This document shows, piece after piece, positions 26,201-34,315 of a stretch of 64,000 nucleotides of DNA (positions are counted from its first letter, which is position 1; each line of letters opens with the position of its first letter). The DNA is from Colimorpha sp045640985. GTDB taxonomy: Bacteria; Bacteroidota; Bacteroidia; Bacteroidales; P3. The notes under the pieces are model-generated. The model made no database searches. It was not told where the DNA came from and saw only the letters and a list, made by a program, of their open reading frames with translations. The stretch covers positions 1 to 64,000 of the forward strand of contig JAZUFZ010000022.1 of NCBI GenBank assembly GCA_045640985.1, given 5' to 3'. A program made the translations under genes and the position numbers.

Positions 26201-28452
26201 CCCAGCTTCAATGTGATAGTTTCTTCCGACATTGCTGATAACGTACCCCAGCGCTCAGAATAGGCTTTTACGACCGTTGGAGAAGTGGTAAGAACAATTG
26301 GACTTGAGGGGTCGTATGTCTGTCTGGTAGAGCTGGTCTTAGGATCAGTGCCGTCGGTGGTATAGTAAGTTGTTCCTTCTGAAGGTACAGATAGCGTCAC
26401 GGTGTTTGTTACTTCGGCGAAATCAATAGTCGGAGCCGTAATCGTAGCGGAATACAGTATGATGGGGTAGGGACCGGCCAAGGCGCTGAATTCCGGGAAA
26501 TCGGGATGCGTAACTGTCAGATTGGCATTGACCACGACATCCTGTCCGGCATCACTGGTATAGGTAAGTGTCGGCGTCTGTCCGGTGGTGCTGCTCAACT
26601 CCGAGTGAGAGGCTCCCTCACCGCTCAGCGACCAGGTGTAGGTGCAGGAGCTGGCTTCGTTGATGGTCGGGGTGTCGTATCCATAGTCAATTCCGTTGTA
26701 CAAGTTGTGGGAGCCGGAATTGAAGGTATAGGTGGTATATGCCGCAGTATAGGTGCCGCTGAGGAATCCGCGGAGCGTGAGCGTGCCATTCACAGTGTTG
26801 ATGATGTTATGGTCGCCGATGCCGGCGGTAACCGTTGTGGCGGTATGGTCCAGAATCTGGACGGTATAGGTTTTTGTGTTGGAATAGCCACTGGAAGCCT
26901 CGGTGGTGGTCAGTGTGACGGTGACGGTCTGCAGTGTGGTGGCAGCGCCCTTGCTGGTAAGCAGGCCCGTGGTAGCATCAATACTGGCATAGTTGCCGCC
27001 GGAGGTAATGCTCCAGGTGTAGGTGGCGTTAGTCGTCGAGAAATCGATAGGCGAGGGGGCCGTCGTATGGCTGGCGTTGTTATACCAGTAGTGATGTGTG
27101 TTGTTGTAGAAGATATAGTCGGTGTAGGCAGGACTGTAGGTACCGCACACATCGGTGTGACTGAACTGGATGCCGCTGTTGGTGGAATTGAGAGCCGCCG
27201 AGATGGTGGGAGCGGTGGTGTTGTTCGTGCCAGCGTATTCGCGCTTTTTTACGGCAAAAACGACATCGGTGCCTTCTTCTGTCGATGTGTTTGTCACTGT
27301 CCAGCTGTTACCATTGTAGCGAAGATATCGGCTATCGTTGATGTAAACTTTTTGGCCCGTAGTGCCACTTTCGGTTCCAGACAAAGCGACACCGTTTCTG
27401 GTATTATTAGTGCTAAGACTTAAATTACTCCAGTAATTTAATTGAAGGTAATAATTTAAGCCATTTTGGAACTTATTATCGTTTAGCGACCACAAACAGG
27501 TGGTAGGATTAAAATCTGTTGTTCCGTTAGTATTATCAGCTAAATATTCGCCATTCGTTCCACCTGAATAGAAAACATATCCCGCAGCGACAGGCGCAAC
27601 CTTGGTAAGGGTGACGGTCTTCGTTGCGCTCTTTCCGCTGGTGGCGTGGGTGCAGGTAAGTGTCATCACTACGTCTTCGTCAGGAATGGAGGTTACGGTA
27701 ATCTGACCGTTGCTATTTACCGTAGCGTGGCCGTTGGCTCCGGAAAGCGACCAAGTATAGCCAGAGGTTACTTCAGTTCCGGGTTTTGTGGTGGAGGCTG
27801 CATTGGCTGGGTTCGTGCTGTAATACGTCGTGTTGTTAAACGTATAAGTCGAGCAAGCTGTTTGGTTAATAGTATTTGTATGAATATAAGTCTTTGTACC
27901 CGTAGTAGTAATATATTCATCACCAGAGATAGTAATGTCAGTATATCCGCCAGTCAGGTATCCCGTGGTTACTGTATATACGGTGGCACGGTAGTCGGGA
28001 TTTCCACTCTTACCTGTATAGCGGTCAGTACCGTAATTTGAGTTGCCACCTGCAGATCGGCTTGTCTTCCATGTGTTATCTCGGTAATACAAGTATGATG
28101 TTTCAGTGTTTACATGTATTAAATAAGTGCCATCTAATCTCCAACGATTCATAGCCGTATTTGACGAAGTAACAGCCGTACCTCTATCATCTCCACTATT
28201 CAAATATCTATTGCCATTCTTCAACGAATAAGACGTATTACCCAATGTCGTCTCATTATTTCCATTGTAGCAAGTCCAAATACAAGTATTCGGAACAAAG
28301 TTTGTGGAATTGGCAATGGTGCCACTGTTGTTTCGCAAATAGTTACCATTATACACGAACACATATTTCTCCGCCAAGGCGCTGCTGCCTACAGCGAGCA
28401 AGCTGAGGAGAACGAATGATTTTGTGATGAATTTTAATGTTTCGCTTTTCAT
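23260..28452 (-). CDS. Giant exported repeat protein with chitobiase-type C-terminal domains
   Basis: A 1730-residue secreted protein with a signal peptide (cut near SSALAEKY). The N-terminal ~700 residues alternate Tyr/Asn/Thr-rich lectin-like segments (for example EKYVFVYNGNYLRNNSG, repeated in diverged form as AGYVFYSGGTNGEYLADN) with Ig-like blocks (YTWSLSGANGHATVNSNGQ). Around 700-850 are two chitobiase/beta-hexosaminidase C-terminal-like units (TYYTTDGTDPKTSS, VFYYTTDGSDPTSTS). The last ~500 residues are Gly/Asn-rich repeats built on VYGGG, probably a beta-helix. It ends abruptly in TGNTKVTIGE with two stop codons and no T9SS tail. Likely a surface adhesin or glycan binder; function unknown. 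Confidence 0.8.
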   Translation of the reverse strand: MKSETLKFITKSFVLLSLLAVGSSALAEKYVFVYNGNYLRNNSGTIANSTNFVPNTCIWTCYNGNNETTLGNTSYSLKNGNRYLNSGDDRGTAVTSSNTAMNRWRLDGTYLIHVNTETSYLYYRDNTWKTSRSAGGNSNYGTDRYTGKSGNPDYRATVYTVTTGYLTGGYTDITISGDEYITTTGTKTYIHTNTINQTACSTYTFNNTTYYSTNPANAASTTKPGTEVTSGYTWSLSGANGHATVNSNGQITVTSIPDEDVVMTLTCTHATSGKSATKTVTLTKVAPVAAGYVFYSGGTNGEYLADNTNGTTDFNPTTCLWSLNDNKFQNGLNYYLQLNYWSNLSLSTNNTRNGVALSGTESGTTGQKVYINDSRYLRYNGNSWTVTNTSTEEGTDVVFAVKKREYAGTNNTTAPTISAALNSTNSGIQFSHTDVCGTYSPAYTDYIFYNNTHHYWYNNASHTTAPSPIDFSTTNATYTWSITSGGNYASIDATTGLLTSKGAATTLQTVTVTLTTTEASSGYSNTKTYTVQILDHTATTVTAGIGDHNIINTVNGTLTLRGFLSGTYTAAYTTYTFNSGSHNLYNGIDYGYDTPTINEASSCTYTWSLSGEGASHSELSSTTGQTPTLTYTSDAGQDVVVNANLTVTHPDFPEFSALAGPYPIILYSATITAPTIDFAEVTNTVTLSVPSEGTTYYTTDGTDPKTSSTRQTYDPSSPIVLTTSPTVVKAYSERWGTLSAMSEETITLKLGTPEISFGDDGTVTITLAGAPDGTVFYYTTDGSDPTSTSAQYNSSSKPKVENGTTVKVIAIKEYYHSSDIASDKFVMESGVRDGVVILNDYEDHTWSYYAGAEIGNYNTNYPGKMYSPNPRNVKITYYGKGRVAKTDNVNGEYVDISSSDSYKVQVGIDAPANTFVYYKTLERDANSYFPYTTIVNPFSVRPVYGTNTTSKWRGFYKWRVKSVTNGNIYATSGGATALGAGSYLDADVEYFFRPSDYASTNVVNQTSMEVELEAVWVRAYVNTTNSTDNFVSKANGGWERNFVVYTSGTGNTATGSGDYPITYTALYPNGCTTNDGTTIATAIPDVSVATNAKLVGDVKLENIKMNGGATLNTDAHNLWVVRGVVGTGTNGSCASTVKGLNENKTNAISYKITLETGSYGTFSLTDNNTTARTFSGKVSCKAVFGCDYDRATSNNNSLHIAPSGEVWGGGSNASHVFSSSDNRNNLTFDWLIKSGKIQENVSISDAASTRSIYLATSIQNDNGSKYIGKRRLIMEGGELASIAGGINCYNTTTDSYTQYEVNDGSWSVYIRIKHGTIRGSIYGAAAFAGANGDRYILLTGGDIKGWVAGGANGTQETGGMLYGATYVYVGGDVNVNSENNNSVINRAIGGTVFGAGCGYSTSSTSGQVSNGTNVVLADNAYVERGIYGGGSYGYTESTANVYILGGHLGGKNGGVNGTSYNANIHGGAYGGACQNNGGVTNIFMTDGMIEGGLYGGSNSSGTISNNVTIQINGGQIGTSTTPANVHGGGYGQPTRVTGNVDVTLGTITSGVTAGSAVIYGDVYGGSALGYVNGTTTSTSKHTNVTLNGGDVYGAVYGGGLGDGSNAANVYAPVKVTINGGSATNVFGCNNTNGRPMSTVNVNMTGGLVRECVYGGGNAAGYTGTPHVAISGGEVDKHVFGGGLGANAVITGDTDVKVTEAEGATTLIKGNVYGGGNAAAVTGNTKVTIGE

Positions 28453-28560
28453 CGTAATATTTTTACTTTTCTTTTTTGTTTTTTATGCGGGGCTCGCATC
28501 TTTTATTTATGGTTCGCGAAACATATAAAAAAAATAGAACCGCGAACTTTTTATATCTGA

Positions 28561-28675
28561 CATTCGAGGTTCTCGACTTACCCGCATCGCAAATAAGAAA
28601 AGCTCACGGTTTCACCCGTGAGCGTTTTCCAGCTTTCTCTTGCGATGACCTTTGAAATTGTCGAGATTTCGAATG
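28561..28675 (-). ncRNA. Candidate structured RNA in the leader of the 1730-residue gene
   Basis: Three nested helices can be drawn. P1 has CATTCGA and CTCGAC (28561-28577) against GTCGAG and TCGAATG (28660-28675). P2 has CATCGCAA (28585-28592) against TTGCGATG (28640-28647). P3 is the hairpin GCTCACGG-TTTCAC-CCGTGAGC (28602-28623). An alternative pairing of AGAAAAGCT with AGCTTTCT would compete with the region between P2 and P3. The element lies between a promoter box (28798-28805) and the start codon at 28452, so it would be transcribed as 5' leader. It matches no riboswitch class I can name. The pairing is visible; the function is inference. Confidence 0.5.
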
Positions 28676-28797
28676 ACCAGCGAAAGCTTAAAAACGCTTT
28701 TTTTTAGTTATTTTAGTACAATAGTGTAGTGCTCCTTCTCTCTATTTCTTTCTGAATCAGTATTTTTTAGGTAGTTAGTAACGAGGTTTTAATTCTG

Positions 28798-28805
28798 CAA
28801 AGATA
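28798..28805 (-). promoter_or_regulatory. Promoter -7 box of the 1730-residue gene
   Basis: On the minus strand this reads TATCTTTG followed by CAG. A start near 28790 gives an unusually long leader of about 340 bases. No clear TTTG -33 box is seen. Confidence 0.65.
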
Positions 28806-28914
28806 CAAATAATTCTGATATCTGAATGGTCTTTTTGTTTTTTTAACTATTTTTTTCAAAATGGGCAAAGCTGCGGCTGTCTGAACTTTGTTATTTTTAT
28901 ATATACTATATACC

Positions 28915-29799
28915 TTATTTTCTTATTTCAAACTGTGATGCCTTCCGGGGATTGTCGCGTTCGGTAAGGGTATAGCTTCCGGCGGGGAGCTGCGAGACGT
29001 CGATGTCGGCCTCTTCGCCTGTCAGGGAAACCTCTTTTACCTTCTGTCCTAAGACGTTGTAGATGACCGCCACGTGGCTGCCCGGTTCAAGTCCCGAGAT
29101 ATGGAGTATCTCCGTGGTGGGGTTGGGGTAGAGCCGTAGCGGGGCCGAGGCTTCCAGAGAGCGGATTCCCGCGGAGGTCTGCCGGTTGAGGGCGATAATA
29201 GGGCGTTCATTCGTGGCTGTGCCGGAGAAGGAACCCTGGCTGTAGAAGTCGAAATCGTAGTTGTCGCGATGCACATACATGCCCCGAGCCTCTTCGGTGA
29301 TATCGGCCTTGAAATCGCGGCTATTGTCCCAGCTGGTGGTGTTGTCGTCGATCGTGATGGCGAGGTTGTCGGTTCCGTTGTATTCAAACGGAATGTTCAG
29401 TAAGATGGTAATCCAGCCTTCCACGGGAGGAATCGCTACGTCGCCCTGAAAGACCTTCGTAAAGACGCCGTTTCCCACCCAGCCTTCAGTCAGGTCGGAG
29501 CGGAACGTGTGTCCCAGATAGATGTTGAGGTATCTTTGCGGAGTGGCAGTAGTGGTGGTGGGCATCGCGTAGAACGAGATGCTGCGTATGGTATAGCTTC
29601 CGCTTGGAGCGCCGGCTTCGGTTATCTCATCGGCTGTGTAGATCAGCTGATAATAGCCGTAGCAGTTGAGCAGATGTATCGGAAGTTCGCTGCTTACGGT
29701 GTCTCCCTGGCCTATGGTGATTTCCTGCTGCGCCATCAGCGGTGCGCCCGAAAGTCCGAGCCCTATAAGAAATGCAAAAGTGAGAATAAATTTTTTCAT
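28915..29799 (-). CDS. Secreted protein with T9SS type A sorting domain
   Basis: A 294-residue protein with a signal peptide (cut near PLMAQ). A galactose-binding/jelly-roll-like region (about 25-205) includes TIRSISFYAMP, YLNIYLGHTFRSDL and NLAITIDDNTTSWDNSRDF. The C-terminal ~80 residues are a classic Por/T9SS type A signal: LRLYPNPTTEILHISGLE, VIYNVLGQKVKEVSL and LPAGSYTL. It should cross the outer membrane by the type IX system and be released or anchored. It lies downstream of two other exported proteins on the same strand with short gaps, forming an operon. No catalytic motif seen. Confidence 0.88.
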   Translation of the reverse strand: MKKFILTFAFLIGLGLSGAPLMAQQEITIGQGDTVSSELPIHLLNCYGYYQLIYTADEITEAGAPSGSYTIRSISFYAMPTTTTATPQRYLNIYLGHTFRSDLTEGWVGNGVFTKVFQGDVAIPPVEGWITILLNIPFEYNGTDNLAITIDDNTTSWDNSRDFKADITEEARGMYVHRDNYDFDFYSQGSFSGTATNERPIIALNRQTSAGIRSLEASAPLRLYPNPTTEILHISGLEPGSHVAVIYNVLGQKVKEVSLTGEEADIDVSQLPAGSYTLTERDNPRKASQFEIRK

Positions 29800-29818
29800 A
29801 TTTTTGATTTTTTTTCTG

Positions 29819-30802
29819 TTAGAACTCCGGTATATCTATGATATTGCGGCCTTCGATATAGTATTGGGTAACGAGGAGATTAACGTATGTGGTTACTACT
29901 ATGGCGTCGGGATGTTCTGTGAGAATCTTGTTGTTGATGGCATCCATCTCTTCGGCGAGGGGCAGCTGTTCGGTTCTTCTCAGTTCCATGGACTTCTGCA
30001 CGGCGTCGCGCTGGAGTGGTACAGCCTCGGCATAGTATTTCAGAAGTACGGCGTTGCGCTGTGCGTCGGTCTTGGCGCTTGCCAGCTGTTCGGCATATTT
30101 GCCATAAACGGTCTGCATCTTGCTGCGGGCTTCGTCATAGATGCCAGCGATTCTGTCTTCTATCGCATTGTACTGGTTCAGCTGCTTTTCGGTCTCCGTG
30201 GCGTATTCGGCGCTGGTCTCGGCACGCTTCAACTGGTTGGCCTGCATCTGGCCGGAGTTGTAGTAGTTGGTCAGATAGGCTTCCTGCTCTTCCTCGCTCA
30301 TTTCGGATATCTCGCGGATCTGTTCCTGGGAGAGGCCTGTAGCCATAGAGGTGTATTGCATTGCCATATTCGTCATAGCGGCGGAATCTCCCTCGCCGTA
30401 GATCATCCCCATGGCTTTCATGGAATTGGTAGAGAGCGACCCCAGATAGCGGCTCACGGGACTTGCCAGCAGGCGGAGCTGCTGGTTGTTGAGTTCGTAG
30501 CCTTTATATTCTACGATTTCCTTGTCGGTAGGCATGACGGCCGATTGTCCGAGAATGTCTGCCAGACTGGCGGTTGCCAGATTGACCGTCTGGCCGGTAG
30601 TGGTTTTCGCCTTTGCGCCAAGCGCCCCTTCGATGGATTCAACCGCCTTGTCGGAGGCTTTGTCGGTTGCCTTGTTCAGGAGTTTGTTGGTGGTCTTTTC
30701 AACGGTCTTGCTTGCGGCCTGGCGGAGGAGTCCGCCGATCTGTGCCTGACTTGGTGTTGCCATAATGGCGCACAATGCTGCTATTGCCAATATTTTCTTC
30801 AT
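29819..30802 (-). CDS. Exported helical protein of unknown function
   Basis: I do not recognise a named family. The 327-residue product has a clear signal peptide (MKKILAIAALCAIMATPSQA). The mature part is rich in Ala, Glu, Gln and Lys, with long predicted helices: about 20-65 (AASKTVEKTTNKLLNKATDK) and about 175-290 (QIREISEMSEEEQEAYLTNY, then ETEKQLNQYNAIEDRIAGIY). It contains no lipobox, Cys pair or T9SS tail, so it is probably periplasmic. It lies between a lipoprotein gene (11 bases upstream) and the T9SS protein gene (19 bases downstream), so the three are probably co-expressed. Confidence 0.75.
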   Translation of the reverse strand: MKKILAIAALCAIMATPSQAQIGGLLRQAASKTVEKTTNKLLNKATDKASDKAVESIEGALGAKAKTTTGQTVNLATASLADILGQSAVMPTDKEIVEYKGYELNNQQLRLLASPVSRYLGSLSTNSMKAMGMIYGEGDSAAMTNMAMQYTSMATGLSQEQIREISEMSEEEQEAYLTNYYNSGQMQANQLKRAETSAEYATETEKQLNQYNAIEDRIAGIYDEARSKMQTVYGKYAEQLASAKTDAQRNAVLLKYYAEAVPLQRDAVQKSMELRRTEQLPLAEEMDAINNKILTEHPDAIVVTTYVNLLVTQYYIEGRNIIDIPEF

Positions 30803-30813
30803 GGTTTTCTGTA

Positions 30814-31335
30814 TTATTCGTTGATTTTCTTTGCTGTATTGGAAAGGACGTAGCCGTAGTCGGTACTCCAGAGGTTGTAAAGCGCATGGGCTTTGAAGTG
30901 GAGTTCTTCGCCTGCCTCGATACCGTCGTAGGTGAAGTTGAGGATAGTGGGGTATTCTTCACCGAGGGAAATGGTGCTCGGCTCCAGTATCAGCGTATTG
31001 TCCGCGGTTACCGTTCCGTCGGTTACGTAGTATTCGTAAGGATTTGCGCCAGTCTCTGATACCAGCGTAGTTACGTGTACCTTGTTGGGTGTGTCGGTAG
31101 CCGTGATGGTCATCGTGCCGTGCATATCGGGATAGGTCTTACCGATGCTGGCGGCAAATTCAGCCGAATACCACTGGTCTTCGATCTTGATGCTGTCGGT
31201 TACGATAGTGATTTCATAATTCCCCACGAACTGGCTGGCTTCAGCGTCTCCGGTGGAATTGGGTTTCTCGTCATCGCAGGCGCAAAGTATCATGCCTGCC
31301 AGAAGCATTACAAGGTATAAGGGTTTAATTTTCAT
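30814..31335 (-). CDS. Lipoprotein of unknown function
   Basis: A 173-residue lipoprotein: MKIKPLYLVMLLAGMILCAC with the lipidated Cys about residue 18-20, followed by an acidic spacer (DDEKPNSTGDAEAS). The mature domain (FVGNYEITIVTDSIKIEDQW onward) is a beta-rich calycin-like fold of a type common in Bacteroidetes surface lipoproteins. The acidic residues just after the Cys resemble the surface-export signal known in some Bacteroidetes. Start chosen at 31335, which gives a proper signal peptide and a short leader; a longer frame upstream would run through the promoter. First gene of the minus-strand operon. Confidence 0.78.
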   Translation of the reverse strand: MKIKPLYLVMLLAGMILCACDDEKPNSTGDAEASQFVGNYEITIVTDSIKIEDQWYSAEFAASIGKTYPDMHGTMTITATDTPNKVHVTTLVSETGANPYEYYVTDGTVTADNTLILEPSTISLGEEYPTILNFTYDGIEAGEELHFKAHALYNLWSTDYGYVLSNTAKKINE

Positions 31336-31371
31336 AATATTATTATATTTTTCTATAGGAAATTGATTTTG

Positions 31372-31379
31372 CAAATATA
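31372..31379 (-). promoter_or_regulatory. Promoter -7 box of the minus-strand lipoprotein operon
   Basis: The minus strand reads TATATTTG, about 37 bases before the start codon. A CTTG 18 bases further upstream may be the -33 box. It lies back to back with the plus-strand promoter at 31417-31449. Confidence 0.65.
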
Positions 31380-31416
31380 CACATTTTTTCTGATATGCAA
31401 GTTTTTTTACATTTTT

Positions 31417-31449
31417 TTTGCGGGAAACGAAAAAAAGTGCGTATCTTTG
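31417..31449 (+). promoter_or_regulatory. Promoter of the plus-strand lipoprotein gene
   Basis: TTTG (31417-31420) and TATCTTTG (31442-31449) are 21 bases apart. The ATG is at 31466, so the leader is only about 10-15 bases. Confidence 0.72.
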
Positions 31450-31465
31450 CAAAAAATTCTGCGTT

Positions 31466-32182
31466 ATGAAACATCTTATTCCTATTCTTCTGATTTTCCT
31501 GTGCTGCTCCTGCGGCAATGCGTATTATATGGCGAAAGCCCCGACCGTACCGCTCCTTCAGGAGAAAGGCGATATGGCCATCAGCGGCAACCTTCAGATT
31601 TCTCCGATCCTCTTTACCGGAGCCGCCAATCTCGACGCCTCCTACGCCGTGACGGATCATCTTGCCGTACAGGCGATGGGGCAGATCTGTGATGACAAGG
31701 AGGACTATTATATGCACGCCGCCGTGGGGTATTTCCTTCCCATCCGTGAACATCAGGAGTTTGAAGCCTGGGCGGGAGCGGGCAAGGGCCTTTCCATTGC
31801 AGGCAAGGAAGAAACGGCGGGCAACGCCCACACAACCCATTTCGTGTCGCAGCAGTATTTCGCTATGTTAAACTATGGTTTCCACGACCTTACACGCGCC
31901 CATATTGACCTCGGAATCGGGCTTCGCGGCGGCGTGATGCCGTTCCATCTCACGTCGGTTCATCACAGCACGGGAGTGGCAGAAGTGGATCAGGATTATG
32001 CGCCGTTCTTTTTTGAGCCGCAGTTCTTCTTCCGCATAGGTTCAGAACATGTAAAGTTCCAGCTGCAAGTGCTTTATACGACCATCAACAGCTATATTAC
32101 CCAGAATTCCATACCCAATCTCCTGGCTTCACCCGTCCATGCCAATGTCGGCATTACCGTGATGTTCGGGAAACGCAAATAA
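31466..32182 (+). CDS. Lipoprotein, paralogue of the one at 54488
   Basis: A 238-residue lipoprotein (LIFLCCSCGNAYY, with two possible lipidated Cys). The mature part looks like a small outer-membrane barrel or beta-sandwich: APTVPLLQEKGDMAISGNLQ, ANLDASYAVTDHLAVQAMGQ, FEAWAGAGKG, VKFQLQVLYTT and a C-terminal NVGITVMFGKRK. The segment VPLLQEKGD and the TDHLAVQ pattern reappear in the lipoprotein at 54488-55186 (IPLLQNEGD, GSHTAVQ), so the two are paralogues. No known function. The nitroreductase-like gene follows after 5 bases. Start set at the ATG just after the promoter. Confidence 0.78.
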   Translation: MKHLIPILLIFLCCSCGNAYYMAKAPTVPLLQEKGDMAISGNLQISPILFTGAANLDASYAVTDHLAVQAMGQICDDKEDYYMHAAVGYFLPIREHQEFEAWAGAGKGLSIAGKEETAGNAHTTHFVSQQYFAMLNYGFHDLTRAHIDLGIGLRGGVMPFHLTSVHHSTGVAEVDQDYAPFFFEPQFFFRIGSEHVKFQLQVLYTTINSYITQNSIPNLLASPVHANVGITVMFGKRK

Positions 32183-32187
32183 CTACC

Positions 32188-32841
32188 ATGGCAGACAACT
32201 ATTTAGAAAAGAAATTCGATGAGGCGTTCGGTACCAGGAAAGTTACCCGAAGGGTAGGGCATACCCTCGATGAACTGCTTACCCGCAACCGCAGTACGCG
32301 CGGCTATGATTCCCGCTTCTGCGTGGGACCTCACCGGCTGGAGCAGATTATAGGGGTAAACACCAAGATACCCTCTGCCCGAAACCAGCAGGTACTCCGG
32401 TTCCGCCCGGTCCATACTCCGGAGGAATGCGCCCGGGTATTGTCCTGCATCCGCATGGGAGCAGCCTTGCCGGAACTTCATCTCCCATTCCCCGGCACGG
32501 AACCCACCGCCTATATCGTGATATGTTCCACCGTCGAGGCCAATCCGATGGTGTATATCGACCTCGGAATCAGCGTACAGAGTATGCTTCTCCGTGCGAC
32601 CGAAATGGGCCTGAACGGTCTTTGTATATGTGCGTTCAACAAAAAGGAGATTACGGAAAAACTCCAGCTTCCGTACGAGCCTCTTGCCGTTCTGGCAATA
32701 GGAAAAGGTATTGAACGCCATAGACTTGCAACGCTTGACTCCCCCGAACAGTCCCACAACTATTACCGTACCGAAGACGGAACGCACGTCGTACCGAAAC
32801 TTCCGGTCGGGCAGCTGCTTATTCCGTCAGATAAAGCCTGA
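32188..32841 (+). CDS. Nitroreductase-family protein
   Basis: A cytosolic FMN-type nitroreductase-fold protein of 217 residues. The N-terminal part has LLTRNRSTRGYDSRF, the equivalent of the RxSxR FMN-phosphate site, followed by IPSARNQQVLRFRPVH; the C-terminal part has QSMLLRATEMGLNGLCICAFN and LAIGKG, typical of the second half of the fold. The first ~25 residues are an added basic stretch. Unlike the family member at 19108 it has no signal peptide. It follows the lipoprotein gene by 5 bases. Substrate unknown. Confidence 0.82.
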   Translation: MADNYLEKKFDEAFGTRKVTRRVGHTLDELLTRNRSTRGYDSRFCVGPHRLEQIIGVNTKIPSARNQQVLRFRPVHTPEECARVLSCIRMGAALPELHLPFPGTEPTAYIVICSTVEANPMVYIDLGISVQSMLLRATEMGLNGLCICAFNKKEITEKLQLPYEPLAVLAIGKGIERHRLATLDSPEQSHNYYRTEDGTHVVPKLPVGQLLIPSDKA

Positions 32842-32851
32842 TCCGCCGGAA

Positions 32852-33805
32852 TTATCCGAGCCGTCCTTCCCAGGCGTTGCGGCGGAGGAGGAGCAGTTCT
32901 TCGGGCGTGAGTTGGAAGGTCTTTTCCATAAGGGCAAATTCCTGGGGAAGCGTAGTACCCGAAACACTCATGTTATCAGTGTTTAACGTTACTTTTACTC
33001 CTGCCTCCATCAGTTCGCGGAGCGGGTAATCCTCTATCTTATCAAATACACAAGTCTGCATATTGCTGGTGGGGCAGAGTTCCAGTACTATTGCGTTGTC
33101 TGCCAGTTCTTTCACGAGTTTCGGGTCTTCAATCGAGCGCACGCCGTGTCCGATCCGCCTTGCCCCGAAATCGAGCGCCTTTCTCACGCTTGCGGGACCG
33201 TCGGCCTCACCGGCATGAATCGTGAACGGAACCCCTAAGCGAGCCGCTTTCCGAAACAGAAACTCAAAGTCCCGTGTGGGGAAAAGTCCCTCAGCGCCCG
33301 CCAGATCTGCCCCTAAGACTCCCCGTCTGAGATAGGCGTGGGCGAGTTCTATAGTTTCCTCATTCTCAGCCTCGTTGCCTTTGTCGCGCATACAGCACAG
33401 CAGCATTCCGCCCGCAACCGGGGAATCCTCCCAACCCGCGATGACCGCCTCCACGACTTCCTGCTGGCTCAACCCCTTATAGGTGTGTTTCTGAGGGGCA
33501 AAACGCACCTCGGCATAGCCTAAACCACATACTTTCAGTTCGTTGAGAAGGTTTCTCACGCTTATGGTAAGGGCTTCGCGCGTCTGGAGCAGCGTTCCGG
33601 GAAATGCGAACTTTTCGAGATATTCGTTCAGGTTCCGGCAGTCAGGAGAGACTGTCAGAAGCTTTCCAAGTGCTTCATTCCCAGTGGGTATTTCGATATT
33701 CTGCAAGGCTGCCAGCTGTCGTGCGGAGGCGATGGAAACCGATCCGTCGAGATGAAGATGCAGGTCAGCCAATGGGTATTGTGAAAAATCGGCGGGTGTG
33801 CTCAT
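32852..33805 (-). CDS. add: Adenosine deaminase
   Basis: A metal-dependent purine hydrolase that converts adenosine to inosine. The 317-residue protein has the zinc-binding HLHLDGS near the N-terminus, HAGEADGPASV (zinc His and catalytic Glu), GHGVRSIEDP (catalytic His) and NTDNMSVSGTTL (zinc Asp), in the right order and spacing. Residues after ~300 are short compared with many relatives (about 330-340), ending at RNAWEGRLG. It converges on the nitroreductase-like gene with only 10 bases between stop codons. Adenine deaminase activity is the main alternative. Confidence 0.92.
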   Translation of the reverse strand: MSTPADFSQYPLADLHLHLDGSVSIASARQLAALQNIEIPTGNEALGKLLTVSPDCRNLNEYLEKFAFPGTLLQTREALTISVRNLLNELKVCGLGYAEVRFAPQKHTYKGLSQQEVVEAVIAGWEDSPVAGGMLLCCMRDKGNEAENEETIELAHAYLRRGVLGADLAGAEGLFPTRDFEFLFRKAARLGVPFTIHAGEADGPASVRKALDFGARRIGHGVRSIEDPKLVKELADNAIVLELCPTSNMQTCVFDKIEDYPLRELMEAGVKVTLNTDNMSVSGTTLPQEFALMEKTFQLTPEELLLLRRNAWEGRLG

Positions 33806-34228
33806 AGTGTTGTGTTTCCGTTCATAACGGATATTCCCCGTTTTTATTGTGTGAATCGGCGTTTTTTAATGTAACTGTCTCATAGTATGATATCTGTGAA
33901 CTTTATTTATGAAATCCGGACCGTTTTTAGCGGGTTCATTCAGAATCCAAGGTTCCCGCCCTCCGGAACGCCACTTAATCAATGGTTTGTAGAGGGTAAC
34001 TCCCTCTTATCTTCTTTTTATCTCCATATTAACTTCTTTTTATCTCCTTTCCTAAGAATAAGAGATAGAAAAAAGATAAAAAGAAGATAAAAAAAAGATA
34101 GAAGGGAGATACCAGCTGAAAAAGTGCGTGAAATCCGGTGCAGTTCCGATACGGCTCGGTTCTATAGGCAATCTCTAAATTAATCCTAAAAATGCGGCAT
34201 ACGGCTTGTATATATTAAAAAGAATTTG
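33806..34228. other. Divergent intergenic region with dispersed repeat copy 2
   Basis: Between the adenosine deaminase start and the promoter of the LRR lipoprotein genes. It holds the 119-bp element at 33995-34113; the rest shows no gene. I could not identify a convincing -7 box for the adenosine deaminase gene. Confidence 0.5.
33995..34113 (+). repeat. 119-bp near-palindromic dispersed element, copy 2
   Basis: Runs from GGTAACTCCC to GGGAGATACC. It matches the reverse complement of copy 1 and the direct sequence of copies 3 and 4, with small changes (CTCTTATC for CTTCTATC near the left end; GGAGATACC for GGAGTTACC at the right end). Non-coding. Confidence 0.85.
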
Positions 34229-34236
34229 TAAATTTG
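34229..34236 (+). promoter_or_regulatory. Promoter -7 box of the LRR lipoprotein operon
   Basis: TAAATTTG, with CTTG about 20 bases upstream. Just after it, AATTCAC (34240-34246) and GTGAATT (about 34254-34260) can form a hairpin at the start of the transcript. Confidence 0.65.
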
Positions 34237-34315
34237 CAAATTCACTCGCTGTGGTGAATTGAGAATATGTGATTATGAATCAGTTTGTTGTGAAAATATG
34301 ATAATTGCCCGTTCT

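Noticed and set aside
26506..27423. Plus-strand Gly/Val-rich frame opposite the giant exported protein
   Set aside because: Its composition mirrors the Thr/Asn-rich coding strand; no start signal or motif.
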